The translations under genes and the position numbers were made by a program. 33,988 bases of DNA from a virus, in the IMG/VR virus record IMGVR_UViG_3300037488_002617, positions 1-33,988 of that record; one strand, 5' to 3'. Positions within the stretch are counted from its first letter, which is position 1; each line of letters starts with the position of its first letter. Positions 1 through 6,542 of this stretch are shown here, one piece after another. A model generated the notes under the pieces. The model saw only the letters and a program-made list of their open reading frames with translations, was not told the DNA's origin and made no database searches.

Positions 1-11
1 CCACTTGGGAT

Positions 12-26
12 GAGGAATTGCCAATG
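12..26 (+). promoter_or_regulatory. Shine-Dalgarno and ATG of the probable true methyltransferase start
   Basis: GAGGA at 12-16 lies 7 bases before ATG 24-26, an ideal ribosome binding site. A TGA at 11-13 could end an upstream gene. From ATG 24 the reading frame passes through a G10 tract at 41-50 and is then one base out of register with the methyltransferase. Removing one G joins it exactly to the long frame, which is open from position 28. No comparable ribosome site precedes the in-frame GTG at 166. Confidence 0.6.
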
Positions 27-40
27 AAGTCGCGGAAAAT

Positions 41-50
41 GGGGGGGGGG
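41..50. repeat. G10 homopolymer tract at the 5' end of the methyltransferase gene
   Basis: Ten consecutive G bases follow ATG 39-41 (the last A, T and first G overlap the tract edge) and lie 15 bases after ATG 24. Tracts of this length are typical slipped-strand sites. Nine or twelve Gs would put ATG 24 in frame with the methyltransferase and give an N-terminus about 47 residues longer; ten Gs give a peptide that stops near 123. It may be a phase-variation switch or a homopolymer-length sequencing error. Confidence 0.7.
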
Positions 51-165
51 CGCCGCCGCCGTAGAGGGGGTTTCCACCCCTGGGGTTTCCACTCAGGTTT
101 CCACTCCCGGGGATCCGCCTGATGCGCCGCGGCGCCGGGCCCTGTCCCAGGCGACTCTCGACGGC

Positions 166-1812
166 GTGGCTCGCTGGCGGAAGGCGGTTCCCGGCGGACC
201 GCGGGCCCACAAGATCGTCGCCGCCGCACTTAAGTCCGGCCAGCTCGTGCGCCCGGCAGAGTGCGCGGGTTGCCACCTCGCGCGGCGCCTGTACTCCCAC
301 CACATGGACTACTCGAAGCCCCTGGAGGTCAGGTGGCTGTGCGGGTCCTGTCACCGGAAGGCCCACGCCGACTTCGACTCCAAGTCAGCGCCCGGGGCTT
401 CGGGGCCAACCCCGGACGCCAGCCCGGCGCCGGCCGCGGTGGCGCCCCCGTTCATCGTCCGCCGCCTCGAGGTGTGGCCTCTCGACCGCCTCCTGGAGTT
501 CGAGCACAATCCCCGCGAGCACTCTGACGAGCAGGTGGAGGCGATCGCCCGGTCGATACGGGAGTTCGGCTTCACCGACCCTCCGATCGTGGACGAGAAG
601 CGGCGCCGCATTCTCGCCGGGAACGGCCGGTTCCGCGCCGCCCTGCGCGCCGGCCTGACGGAGATCCCGGTGGTCCCGATCGGGCACCTGTCTCGCGAGC
701 AGCAGCTCGCCTTTGTCATCGCGAACAATCGCCTGGCCGAGCTGGCCAGCTGGGACCGGCTCTTCCTCGCCGAGCACGGCCTCGAGCTTCAGCGCCAGGG
801 CTACGACGTCACCCAGACAGGCTTCTCGGAGGACGAGATCAATGCCATGATCGCCGAGGCCGAGATCCCGGCGCTCCCAGAGACCGAGCCCCCGGTTCCA
901 GCCAAGCCCGAATCCCCGGTGACGCGCCGGGGCGACGTCTGGGCGCTCGGCTCCCATCGGGTTGCGTGCGGTGACGCCACCGCGATCGACGACCTTCTCG
1001 GGCTACTCGACGGAGCCCTGGTCGACGCCGTCTGGACCGATCCGCCTTACAATGTCGACTACGAGTCCGACGCCGGGAAGATCAAGAACGACGCCCTGTC
1101 GCCCGAGGCGTTCGCTGAGCTCCTGAGCACCGCCCTCGTGGCGTGTTTCGTCGTTCTACACGAGGGCGCCCCGATCTACGTGGCCCACTCGGACACCGGC
1201 GGGGACACCTTCCGCCGCGCGTTCATCGACGCCGGCTTCAAGCTCGCCTCGTGCCTGATCTGGCGGAAGAATGCGCTCGTGCTCTCGCGCGGGGACTACC
1301 ACTGGCAGCACGAGCCGATCCTCTACGGCTGGAAGCCGGGTGCGGCGCACCGCTGGTACGGGGCTCGCGACAAGACCACCATCCTCGAGTTCGACGAGCC
1401 ACCTTTCCAGCAGATCGGCGACGACGAGTGGCAGTTGACGCTCGGGGAGACCACATTGATCGTCCGCGGCCAGGCCCTCACCGTGGAGCCCGCGCGCGGG
1501 ACGGTCTTCTTCGAGGACAAGCCGTCATCGAGCCCTGATCACCCGACCATGAAGCCGGTGGCGCTGATCGAGCGGATGCTCAAGAACTCGGCGCGCCCCT
1601 CGAACGTCGTGCTCGACCCCTTTGCCGGCTCCGGCTCCACGCTCATCGCCTGCGAACGCCTCGGTCTGAAGGGCCGTATGCTTGACCTCGACGAGCGCTA
1701 CGTCGACGTCGCCGTGAAGCGCTGGCAGAACCTGACCGGACGCCAAGCCACGCTCGTCGGGACGGGGGAGACCTTCGATCGCCTGAGCGGGCACCGCGCG
1801 CCGGGGGCTTGA
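166..1812 (+). CDS. Zinc finger-ParB-DNA methyltransferase fusion
   Basis: Adenine-N6 or cytosine-N4 DNA methyltransferase with two N-terminal modules; numbers count from GTG 166. Residues 33-62 carry two CxxC pairs (C33/C36, C59/C62) around HH 45-46 and a DYSKPLEVRWLC stretch, as in phage HNH-like zinc fingers. Residues 99-230 are a ParB/sulfiredoxin-like domain with AGNGR at 151-155. Residues 255-530 are the methylase: DPPY at 292-295 comes before FAGSG at 486-490, the beta-class order. A roughly 50-residue insert separates the two motifs. It probably modifies phage DNA against host restriction. It overlaps the small terminase start by one base (TGATG). The frame is open upstream to position 28 without a start codon, and the real start is probably ATG 24, disrupted by the G10 tract. 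No restriction partner is visible. Confidence 0.9.
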   Translation: MARWRKAVPGGPRAHKIVAAALKSGQLVRPAECAGCHLARRLYSHHMDYSKPLEVRWLCGSCHRKAHADFDSKSAPGASGPTPDASPAPAAVAPPFIVRRLEVWPLDRLLEFEHNPREHSDEQVEAIARSIREFGFTDPPIVDEKRRRILAGNGRFRAALRAGLTEIPVVPIGHLSREQQLAFVIANNRLAELASWDRLFLAEHGLELQRQGYDVTQTGFSEDEINAMIAEAEIPALPETEPPVPAKPESPVTRRGDVWALGSHRVACGDATAIDDLLGLLDGALVDAVWTDPPYNVDYESDAGKIKNDALSPEAFAELLSTALVACFVVLHEGAPIYVAHSDTGGDTFRRAFIDAGFKLASCLIWRKNALVLSRGDYHWQHEPILYGWKPGAAHRWYGARDKTTILEFDEPPFQQIGDDEWQLTLGETTLIVRGQALTVEPARGTVFFEDKPSSSPDHPTMKPVALIERMLKNSARPSNVVLDPFAGSGSTLIACERLGLKGRMLDLDERYVDVAVKRWQNLTGRQATLVGTGETFDRLSGHRAPGA

Positions 1813-2372
1813 TGTCGGGCCTATCGATCCGCGGGTACGCGCGGCACCGGGGCGTGTCTCACACCGCTGTCCGCAAGGCCCTCGAGGATCAGCGGATCAC
1901 CAAGGGGGCGGACGGGAAGATCGACCCAGCCCTGGCGGACCGGGACTGGGAGACCAGGACCGACCCCGGGAAGCCGTCGAATTCCGTCACCGGGGAGCCG
2001 AAGCACCGGCGGGCCCCGGGGGCGCCCAGTTCTCCTCGGTGGTCGGACGCGCCAGCCTCTCCGCCCGGGGAGCCGGCGGCCGGGCGGGTGGCCGCCGGGT
2101 ATGCGGCCTCTGAGGCGCTTCGCTCACAGTTCAAGGCGCGGCGGGAGAAGCTGGCGCTCGACCGTGAGACCGGGAAGACCGTGGAGGCGGCGGAGGTTCG
2201 CCACGGCGCCTTCGCGGCCGGCAAGAAGTACCAGGGCGCGATGCTCGCGATGCCGGAGCAGTTGTCCGGGGAGGTCGCCGGCAAAGACCGCGAGGAGTGC
2301 TACGCCATCCTGCGCGCCTGGGCGGTTCGTGCTTGCGAGGATCTTCAGGTTCCCGCTTCGAGATCTGAGTGA
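1812..2372 (+). CDS. Terminase small subunit (probable)
   Basis: Probable DNA-recognition subunit of the packaging terminase, 186 residues. The N-terminus (residues 1-35, GYARHRGVSHTAVRKALED) reads as a winged helix-turn-helix like those of Nu1-type small terminases. The middle, about residues 45-95, is rich in Pro, Gly and Arg and probably a linker. The C-terminal third is helical and should carry oligomerisation and large-subunit contacts. ATG 1812 overlaps the methyltransferase stop and is preferred to the in-frame TTG at 1809. The large subunit follows after one small gene, the usual context. The family is inferred from position plus the helix-turn-helix; no single motif settles it. Confidence 0.75.
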   Translation: MSGLSIRGYARHRGVSHTAVRKALEDQRITKGADGKIDPALADRDWETRTDPGKPSNSVTGEPKHRRAPGAPSSPRWSDAPASPPGEPAAGRVAAGYAASEALRSQFKARREKLALDRETGKTVEAAEVRHGAFAAGKKYQGAMLAMPEQLSGEVAGKDREECYAILRAWAVRACEDLQVPASRSE

Positions 2373-2662
2373 TCTTCGTCGGCGCGCTGGAGCGGCGCCG
2401 TGCCGCGTGGGGCTGGGACTTCTCGGCCCGGCTGATCAGCGACGAGCACGAGGCCGAGCTGCGCAGCTTCGCCTTCCTGCTCCAGCTGCCGGCCCACTGG
2501 ATGTCGGAGACCCGGGTGCCTTGCTACCGGATCTCACCACGTTGCCGGGAGAAGGCGGTCCGCTACGGCGCCGTCGAGGGCGACGCCCAGGTGATGACCG
2601 ACGCCGCGTCGCGCTACCGGCTCGCCCGCGGCCCGATCCGCAAGCCCCCCGCTCGTGGCTGA
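2369..2662 (+). CDS. DUF4031-like protein between the terminase subunits
   Basis: 97-residue protein. The pattern of a short beta strand (MIFVGAL), an aromatic-rich segment (WGWDFSARLISD), ELRSFAFLLQLPAHWM and then CYRISPRCREKAVRYGAV resembles the DUF4031 family of phage and bacterial proteins, whose function is unknown. GTG 2369 overlaps the small terminase stop (GTGA), and its own end overlaps the large terminase start by 8 bases, so the three genes are probably translationally coupled. A role in packaging is inferred from position only. The family call rests on recalled pattern similarity. Confidence 0.6.
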   Translation: MIFVGALERRRAAWGWDFSARLISDEHEAELRSFAFLLQLPAHWMSETRVPCYRISPRCREKAVRYGAVEGDAQVMTDAASRYRLARGPIRKPPARG

Positions 2663-4565
2663 CGGCTTCCAGGTCTACACCGAGGCGTTCGCCCGCGCCT
2701 TCGCGCTCCCGCCGGCGCTCACGATCTCCGAGTGCGCCGACCAGTACCGCTGGCTGCCCCCGACCTCCGCCTCTGCCGGCGGCCGCTGGCGCACCAGCCG
2801 CACGCCCTACCTGCGCGAGATCATGGACGTGCTCTCGCCTGACGATCCGACCAACGAGGTCGTCTTGATGAAGGGTGCCCAGCTCGGCGGCTCGGAGATC
2901 GCGGTCAACTGGGCGCTCTACACCATGCTCTACGCGCCCGCCCAGTTCCTGATCTACCAGCCCTCGCTCGAGTCCGCGCGCAGCTTCAACCAGGACCGCA
3001 TCGAGCCGATGATGACGATGACTCCTGAGCTCGAGGGTATCGTCGCCCGGGCCCGCTCGCGCAGCACGTCCTACCGCGCGCTCTACAAGAGCTTCCTCGG
3101 CGGCGCCCTGCGGCTGGCGGGTGCGAACTCCCCGAAGAGCTTCCGCCAGATCTCCGCACCCGACATGGTGCTCGACGACCTCGACGGCTGGCCCGGCGAC
3201 GTCGGCGGGGAAGGGGACCCGATCACCCTGCTGCGCGCGCGCGCCTCGACCTTCGGGCGGCGCTGGAAGATGCTCCAGATCTCGACCCCGACCACCAAGG
3301 ACGAGTCCCGTATCGAGAAGGCCTACCTCGCCAGCGACCAGCGCCGCTACCTGGTTCCCTGCCCCGAGTGCCAGCACCCCGACTGGATGCGCTGGGAGAA
3401 CATCCGCTGGACCGACAGCGACCCGGCCACCGCCCGGCTCCTCTGTGCGAACTGCGGCGTCCTGCTCGAGGAGGGGCAGAAGACCCGCATGCTCGAGCAG
3501 GGCCGCTGGGTCGCACAGGCGCCTGGGTCCGGCAAGGCGGCTGGCTTCCACCTGTCCGCCCTCTACTCGCCGCTCGGCTGGTTAAGCTGGGAGTCATGCG
3601 TCAAGAAGTTCCTCGCCGCCAAGGACGACCCGCCCCAGCTCAAAGGCTTCGTCAACACCGTGTTGGGCGAGACCTACGACGAGCGCCCCGACGAGATCGC
3701 CCCGAGCGCCCTGTACGCCCGCCGCGAGGTCTACCCGGCCCCGGTCCCGGACGGGGTCGGGGTCCTGGTGCGCACCGTGGACACGCAGGACGACTGCCTG
3801 GTCTGGCAGGTCACCGGCTTCGGCGCTCAGGGGGAGACCTGGGCGATCGACTACGGCCAGATCGCCGGCGACCCCGGCACGCTCCTGCCGTACCGGGACC
3901 TCGACCGGATCCGCGAGCTGCGCTACCAGCACCAGAGCGGCCGCCAGGTCCCGGTCGAGATCACGCTGGTGGACGCGGGCGGTCACCACTTCAACGAAGT
4001 CCTGGCCTACTGTAAGCCCCGTCAGGCGCACCGGGTCTACGCCATCCACGGCGGCCGCGACACCAGCCGCGAGCTGGTGGGGAAGCCCTCGACCAAGAAC
4101 AAGCTCCGGGCCAGGCTCTACACGCTCTGCGTCAATACCGGGAAGGACACCCTGCGCTCCCGGCTGCGCGTCTCGCGCCCCTCGGAGACCGCGCGCTGTC
4201 CGGGCTACATCCACCTGCCGGTGGCGCCCTGGTGCGACGAGGAATACTGCGCGCAGCTCACCTCCGAAGTACGCGAGCGCCAGCACGTGCGCGGGGTCGG
4301 CTGGACGCGGAAGTGGACCAAGATCCGCGACCGGAACGAGGCGTGGGATCTCATGGTCTACGCCCTGGCCGCGCTCGACATCCTCGGGCCTGCCACGCGG
4401 GAGAGCCTCGGTCAGCGGGCCGCGCAGTTCTCGGTCCCGGTGGCGGGGGCGCCCACGACGGCCGCGAAAAACAACGCCCAGGTTCTGGTCAACACCACGC
4501 CGCGGGCGCGGCCGGGATTCGTGACGCGGCGGCGCACTGGTTTCGGTCCGCGCTGGGGGCGTTGA
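2655..4565 (+). CDS. Terminase large subunit, lambda GpA type
   Basis: ATP-driven DNA-packaging motor and nuclease, 636 residues, of the lambda gpA family. The ATPase half has a Walker A-like KGAQLGGSE at 73-81 and a Walker B-like VLDDLDG at 172-178. A zinc ribbon with C236/C239 and C264/C267 follows, a hallmark of this family. The nuclease half shows acidic residues at D376 (VDTQDD), D440 (LVDAGG) and D565 (NEAWDLMVYAL), matching the RNase H-like catalytic triad. Length is normal for the family. GTG 2655 overlaps the previous gene by 8 bases. It acts with the small subunit to cut concatemers and fill proheads through the portal. Unusually, the portal gene lies about 10 kb downstream. Confidence 0.95.
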   Translation: MADGFQVYTEAFARAFALPPALTISECADQYRWLPPTSASAGGRWRTSRTPYLREIMDVLSPDDPTNEVVLMKGAQLGGSEIAVNWALYTMLYAPAQFLIYQPSLESARSFNQDRIEPMMTMTPELEGIVARARSRSTSYRALYKSFLGGALRLAGANSPKSFRQISAPDMVLDDLDGWPGDVGGEGDPITLLRARASTFGRRWKMLQISTPTTKDESRIEKAYLASDQRRYLVPCPECQHPDWMRWENIRWTDSDPATARLLCANCGVLLEEGQKTRMLEQGRWVAQAPGSGKAAGFHLSALYSPLGWLSWESCVKKFLAAKDDPPQLKGFVNTVLGETYDERPDEIAPSALYARREVYPAPVPDGVGVLVRTVDTQDDCLVWQVTGFGAQGETWAIDYGQIAGDPGTLLPYRDLDRIRELRYQHQSGRQVPVEITLVDAGGHHFNEVLAYCKPRQAHRVYAIHGGRDTSRELVGKPSTKNKLRARLYTLCVNTGKDTLRSRLRVSRPSETARCPGYIHLPVAPWCDEEYCAQLTSEVRERQHVRGVGWTRKWTKIRDRNEAWDLMVYALAALDILGPATRESLGQRAAQFSVPVAGAPTTAAKNNAQVLVNTTPRARPGFVTRRRTGFGPRWGR

Positions 4566-4574
4566 AGGCTTGAC

Positions 4575-4603
4575 TTGACGCCTGCGCCCGCGCGAGCGAA
4601 CAT
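4575..4603 (+). promoter_or_regulatory. Promoter for a leaderless regulator mRNA
   Basis: TTGACG at 4575-4580 matches the -35 consensus at five of six bases. GAACAT at 4598-4603, 17 bases later, is a weak -10. Transcription would start near 4610-4612, at or next to the A of the regulator ATG. No Shine-Dalgarno precedes that ATG, which fits a leaderless transcript like the one for lambda cI from PRM. Confidence 0.4.
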
Positions 4604-4611
4604 GCCCGCCC

Positions 4612-4884
4612 ATGAAGCCCGTCGCTCCACTCGCCGCCCTGCGTCGCTCCCGCGGGTTCACGATCGCCCAGGTGGCGCGCGAGATGAACAGCAGCTCCCC
4701 GGCGGTGTCGGACTTCGAGCAGGGGAAGAGCGTGGTGGCCGACGCCTACGTTGCGCGCTACGCCAAGGCGATCAAACAGCCGGTGCGTACCGTAAGCTTG
4801 AGTTACTGGCTGGCGGTCCAAGTGTTCTCACTCGCCCGGCTCGAACTGGCCCACAAGACGTTGCAAAGACGCTATCCAAGATGA
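4612..4884 (+). CDS. XRE-family helix-turn-helix regulator, probable lysogeny regulator
   Basis: 90-residue DNA-binding protein. Residues 8-45 (LRRSRGFTIAQVAREMNSSS, then AVSDFEQGK) form a typical XRE/Cro-type helix-turn-helix, and a second helical region follows to about residue 60. The C-terminal 30 residues are hydrophobic and do not form a peptidase domain of the cI/LexA type, so it is closer to Cro or a short repressor. It lies just before the integrase, the usual place for a lysogeny control gene. Its start has no ribosome binding site but sits where transcription from the upstream promoter would begin, suggesting leaderless translation. Whether it favours lysis or lysogeny cannot be read from the sequence. 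Confidence 0.8.
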   Translation: MKPVAPLAALRRSRGFTIAQVAREMNSSSPAVSDFEQGKSVVADAYVARYAKAIKQPVRTVSLSYWLAVQVFSLARLELAHKTLQRRYPR

Positions 4885-4889
4885 GCACT

Positions 4890-4911
4890 TGCGTATTACC
4901 GTAACTATGCT
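4890..4911 (+). promoter_or_regulatory. Candidate operator and -10 element upstream of integrase
   Basis: TTACCGTAA at 4896-4904 is a 9-base palindrome, followed directly by TATGCT at 4906-4911, a fair -10 hexamer. No good -35 is visible. A related sequence, TGCGTACCGTAA, occurs at 4784-4795 inside the regulator gene, and TGCGTATTACCGTAA is at 4890-4904, so the two may be operator sites for the regulator. Confidence 0.3.
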
Positions 4912-4967
4912 AGAGTGCCCCGGTCGCAATCGCCAGGGTGAAGGCGGGCGCGCTCGGAGTAGCACCG

Positions 4968-5918
4968 ATGGTCGCAGTCGGTTCCGGTCTCACGGTGGCT
5001 GAAGCCGCCGGTCGCTGGTTGGGGAGCCACGTGGAACTTCAGCGAGCAGGACAGGGAAGACGCCTCGCAGAGCAGCGCGTTCGGGACTATCTCAGTCCCG
5101 CGCTGGGCGGCCTGTCGCTCGACGCCGTGCGCCGCGATGACGTGCGCGCCTACCGGCTCCACCTGGAGCGCGACACTAAGCTGTCGATCCTCTCCGTCAG
5201 CCACGTGCTTGCCGACCTGCGCTGCATGCTCAACTGGGCGATGGACTCAGGTCTCCTGCGCGAGACACCGTTCCCGCGCCGGGTGATGCCGCGGCTGCAG
5301 GAGCGGGCACCCGACCGGCTCAGCGACTCCGAGGTCGACCGGCTCATCACGATGCGCGAGCCCTACAGCTGGATCGCGCGCCTCGGGATCGGGACCGGGA
5401 TGCGCTGGGGCGAGCTGACGCGGATCAAGGCGGCCGACTTGCAGAACGGCTGCCTGGTCGTCTCGCACACCAAGGGGCGCCGGGTCCGCTGGATCCCGCT
5501 CCCGGCCGAGCTACGCGATGAGTTCGCGCGCCACGCGAATCCGATCGTGCCCCTGAGTGCTCCCGGCTACTACGCCCGGCGCTGCCGGCGCGAGACCGGG
5601 ATCCCGGGGTTCCACGCCCACCAGATGCGCCACACCTTCGCCTGCCGGTGGTTGGAATCCGGCGGGAGCCTCGCCGCGCTCCAGGAGCTCCTCGGCCATC
5701 GCTCGATCGAGACCACTCAGCGGTACGGGCGGCTCGCCTCGGACATGGTCCGGCGCGAATGCGAGCGGGTGTTCCAGTCCCGTTGCTCACGCAGTTCACC
5801 AGGCCACCAGGGAACGGGAGAGGAAGCTCTTCCGCTGGCTTGCGAGACCGCGCGTTCTGGGTATGATGCCCCAGTCCGTGGCCCCGTAGCTCAGACGGAT
5901 AGAGCAGCGGTTTCCTAA
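4968..5918 (+). CDS. int: Tyrosine-recombinase integrase
   Basis: Site-specific recombinase that inserts and excises the phage, 316 residues from ATG 4968. The N-terminal half holds a SAM-like core-binding domain. The catalytic domain has R146 (GTGMRWGE), K169 (SHTKGRR), H218-x-x-R221 (HQMRH), H244 (LLGHRS) and nucleophile Y253 (QRYGRL), so all residues are present. ATG 4968 has GGAG at 4956-4959 with an 8-base spacer; the in-frame GTG 4938 lacks a good ribosome site. The last 13 or so codons read GPVAQTDRAAVS and are the tRNA-Arg sequence itself; the stop TAA is in the anticodon loop. The tail upstream of that (about residues 272-300) is low complexity and beyond the catalytic fold. Confidence 0.95.
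   Translation: MVAVGSGLTVAEAAGRWLGSHVELQRAGQGRRLAEQRVRDYLSPALGGLSLDAVRRDDVRAYRLHLERDTKLSILSVSHVLADLRCMLNWAMDSGLLRETPFPRRVMPRLQERAPDRLSDSEVDRLITMREPYSWIARLGIGTGMRWGELTRIKAADLQNGCLVVSHTKGRRVRWIPLPAELRDEFARHANPIVPLSAPGYYARRCRRETGIPGFHAHQMRHTFACRWLESGGSLAALQELLGHRSIETTQRYGRLASDMVRRECERVFQSRCSRSSPGHQGTGEEALPLACETARSGYDAPVRGPVAQTDRAAVS
5840..5867 (+). promoter_or_regulatory. Captured tRNA promoter inside the integrase 3' end
   Basis: TTGCGA at 5840-5845 (four of six -35 bases) and TATGAT at 5862-5867 (five of six -10 bases), with a 16-base spacer, predict a start near 5874, about six bases before the tRNA 5' end at 5880. This is the normal geometry of a tRNA gene promoter. It would drive the restored tRNA after integration, and the early genes from 5956 when the phage is free. 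Confidence 0.5.
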
Positions 5919-5925
5919 ACCGTTG
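5880..5925 (+). other. attP: attP core: 5' half of a tRNA-Arg(CCU) gene
   Basis: From 5880 the sequence has a tRNA acceptor strand GGCCCCG (5880-5886), T8-A9, a D stem GCTC/GAGC (5889-5892, 5902-5905), and an anticodon arm with stem GCGGT/ACCGT (5907-5911, 5919-5923) and loop TTCCTAA (5912-5918; anticodon CCT). Similarity to a tRNA then ends: there is no T arm, TTCGA or CGGGGCC acceptor strand. This is the expected form of an attP whose crossover lies in the 7-base anticodon loop, flanked by the stem as inverted core sites. The integrase stop codon lies in the loop. Confidence 0.85.
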
Positions 5926-5927
5926 AC

Positions 5928-5956
5928 CTGGTGACCTCCTCCCCGGAGGCCACCAG
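5928..5956 (+). promoter_or_regulatory. Hairpin hiding the ribosome binding site of the first early gene
   Basis: CTGGTG-A-CCTCC (5928-5939), loop TCCCC, then GGAGG-C-CACCAG (5945-5956) can form an 11-pair stem with one A/C mismatch. The right arm contains the GGAGG Shine-Dalgarno (5945-5949) and the first base of the GTG start at 5956. It could lower translation of the early operon's first gene, or be an integrase arm site. No T-run follows, so it is not a typical terminator. Confidence 0.6.
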
Positions 5957-6309
5957 TGCTAGCAGCCGCAGAACAGGGCGCCACCAGCGTCCTGCAGTCG
6001 CCTGACTCGGTCACCCTCGCGCTCGCCGTCCGCGCCCAGGCCGTGCTCGAGATGGACCCGCCCGACCATTCTGATCTGCGCATCCTCGGTGCGTTCCTCT
6101 CTGTCCCGGTGCGCCCGACCCCGGTCCCGATGCGTTGCCTCTGCGGCGAGCCTGCCCTGCACCACCGCCTGCGCGGCGACACCCCGGTCTGCTGTGTTCA
6201 CTGGCAGCGCCTGATCGCGCACCTCACCGGTGGACAGTTCGCTGATCTGCGGGCCGAGATGACCCGCTGCCGCCTGCGCCGCCACGGCCTGGCCGAGGTG
6301 CCGCGATGA
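5956..6309 (+). CDS. Unknown early protein with cysteine-rich middle
   Basis: 117-residue protein that I do not recognise. It has a plain helical N-terminus (residues 12-50) and a cysteine cluster, C61-x-C63 and C79-C80-x-H82 (CLCGEPA and TPVCCVHW), which could bind zinc. GTG 5956 is set by GGAGG at 5945-5949 with a 6-base spacer. It is the first gene beyond the attachment site and opens the early operon; its ribosome site lies in a hairpin. It overlaps the next gene (ATGA). Confidence 0.7.
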   Translation: MLAAAEQGATSVLQSPDSVTLALAVRAQAVLEMDPPDHSDLRILGAFLSVPVRPTPVPMRCLCGEPALHHRLRGDTPVCCVHWQRLIAHLTGGQFADLRAEMTRCRLRRHGLAEVPR

Positions 6310-6542
6310 CCGAGCGCCGCCGCCTCGCCTCTGACCCGCTGATCTGCCCCGGCGACCTCGCCGGCGCCCGGATCGAGGACTGCTACCAAGACGCCAGCAC
6401 GCTCTGCCTATTGATCGAGGGCGCCGACGGACGCCGCTATCACGTCGCCGTCATGGCGGACGCCGAGGGCAACGGCCCGGGCGCGCTCCACGTCTCCAAC
6501 GGCGACCTCAAGACCTTCCTCGGCATTCTGGGAGGTGACTGA
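6306..6542 (+). CDS. Unknown small early protein
   Basis: 78 residues, not recognised. A hydrophilic N-terminus is followed by alternating beta strands (TLCLLIEGADGRRYHVAVMAD), suggesting a small beta-rich fold. ATG 6306 overlaps the previous stop. GGGAGG lies just before the next gene. The early operon position suggests a role in replication or host take-over, by inference only. Confidence 0.65.
   Translation: MTERRRLASDPLICPGDLAGARIEDCYQDASTLCLLIEGADGRRYHVAVMADAEGNGPGALHVSNGDLKTFLGILGGD

Noticed and set aside
69-104. Three GGTTTCCAC repeats as packaging or operator sites
   Set aside because: They lie in the extended methyltransferase frame and encode a repeated VST(P/Q) peptide, which explains them. 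One more copy occurs at 11579 in the iterons, too little to claim a shared site.
4938-4967. Upstream GTG start for the integrase
   Set aside because: It has no good ribosome binding site, while ATG 4968 has GGAG at proper spacing and the conserved N-terminus begins after it.
5880-5958. A complete tRNA-Arg gene
   Set aside because: The D and anticodon arms are perfect, but there is no T arm or matching acceptor strand; only the 5' half is present.
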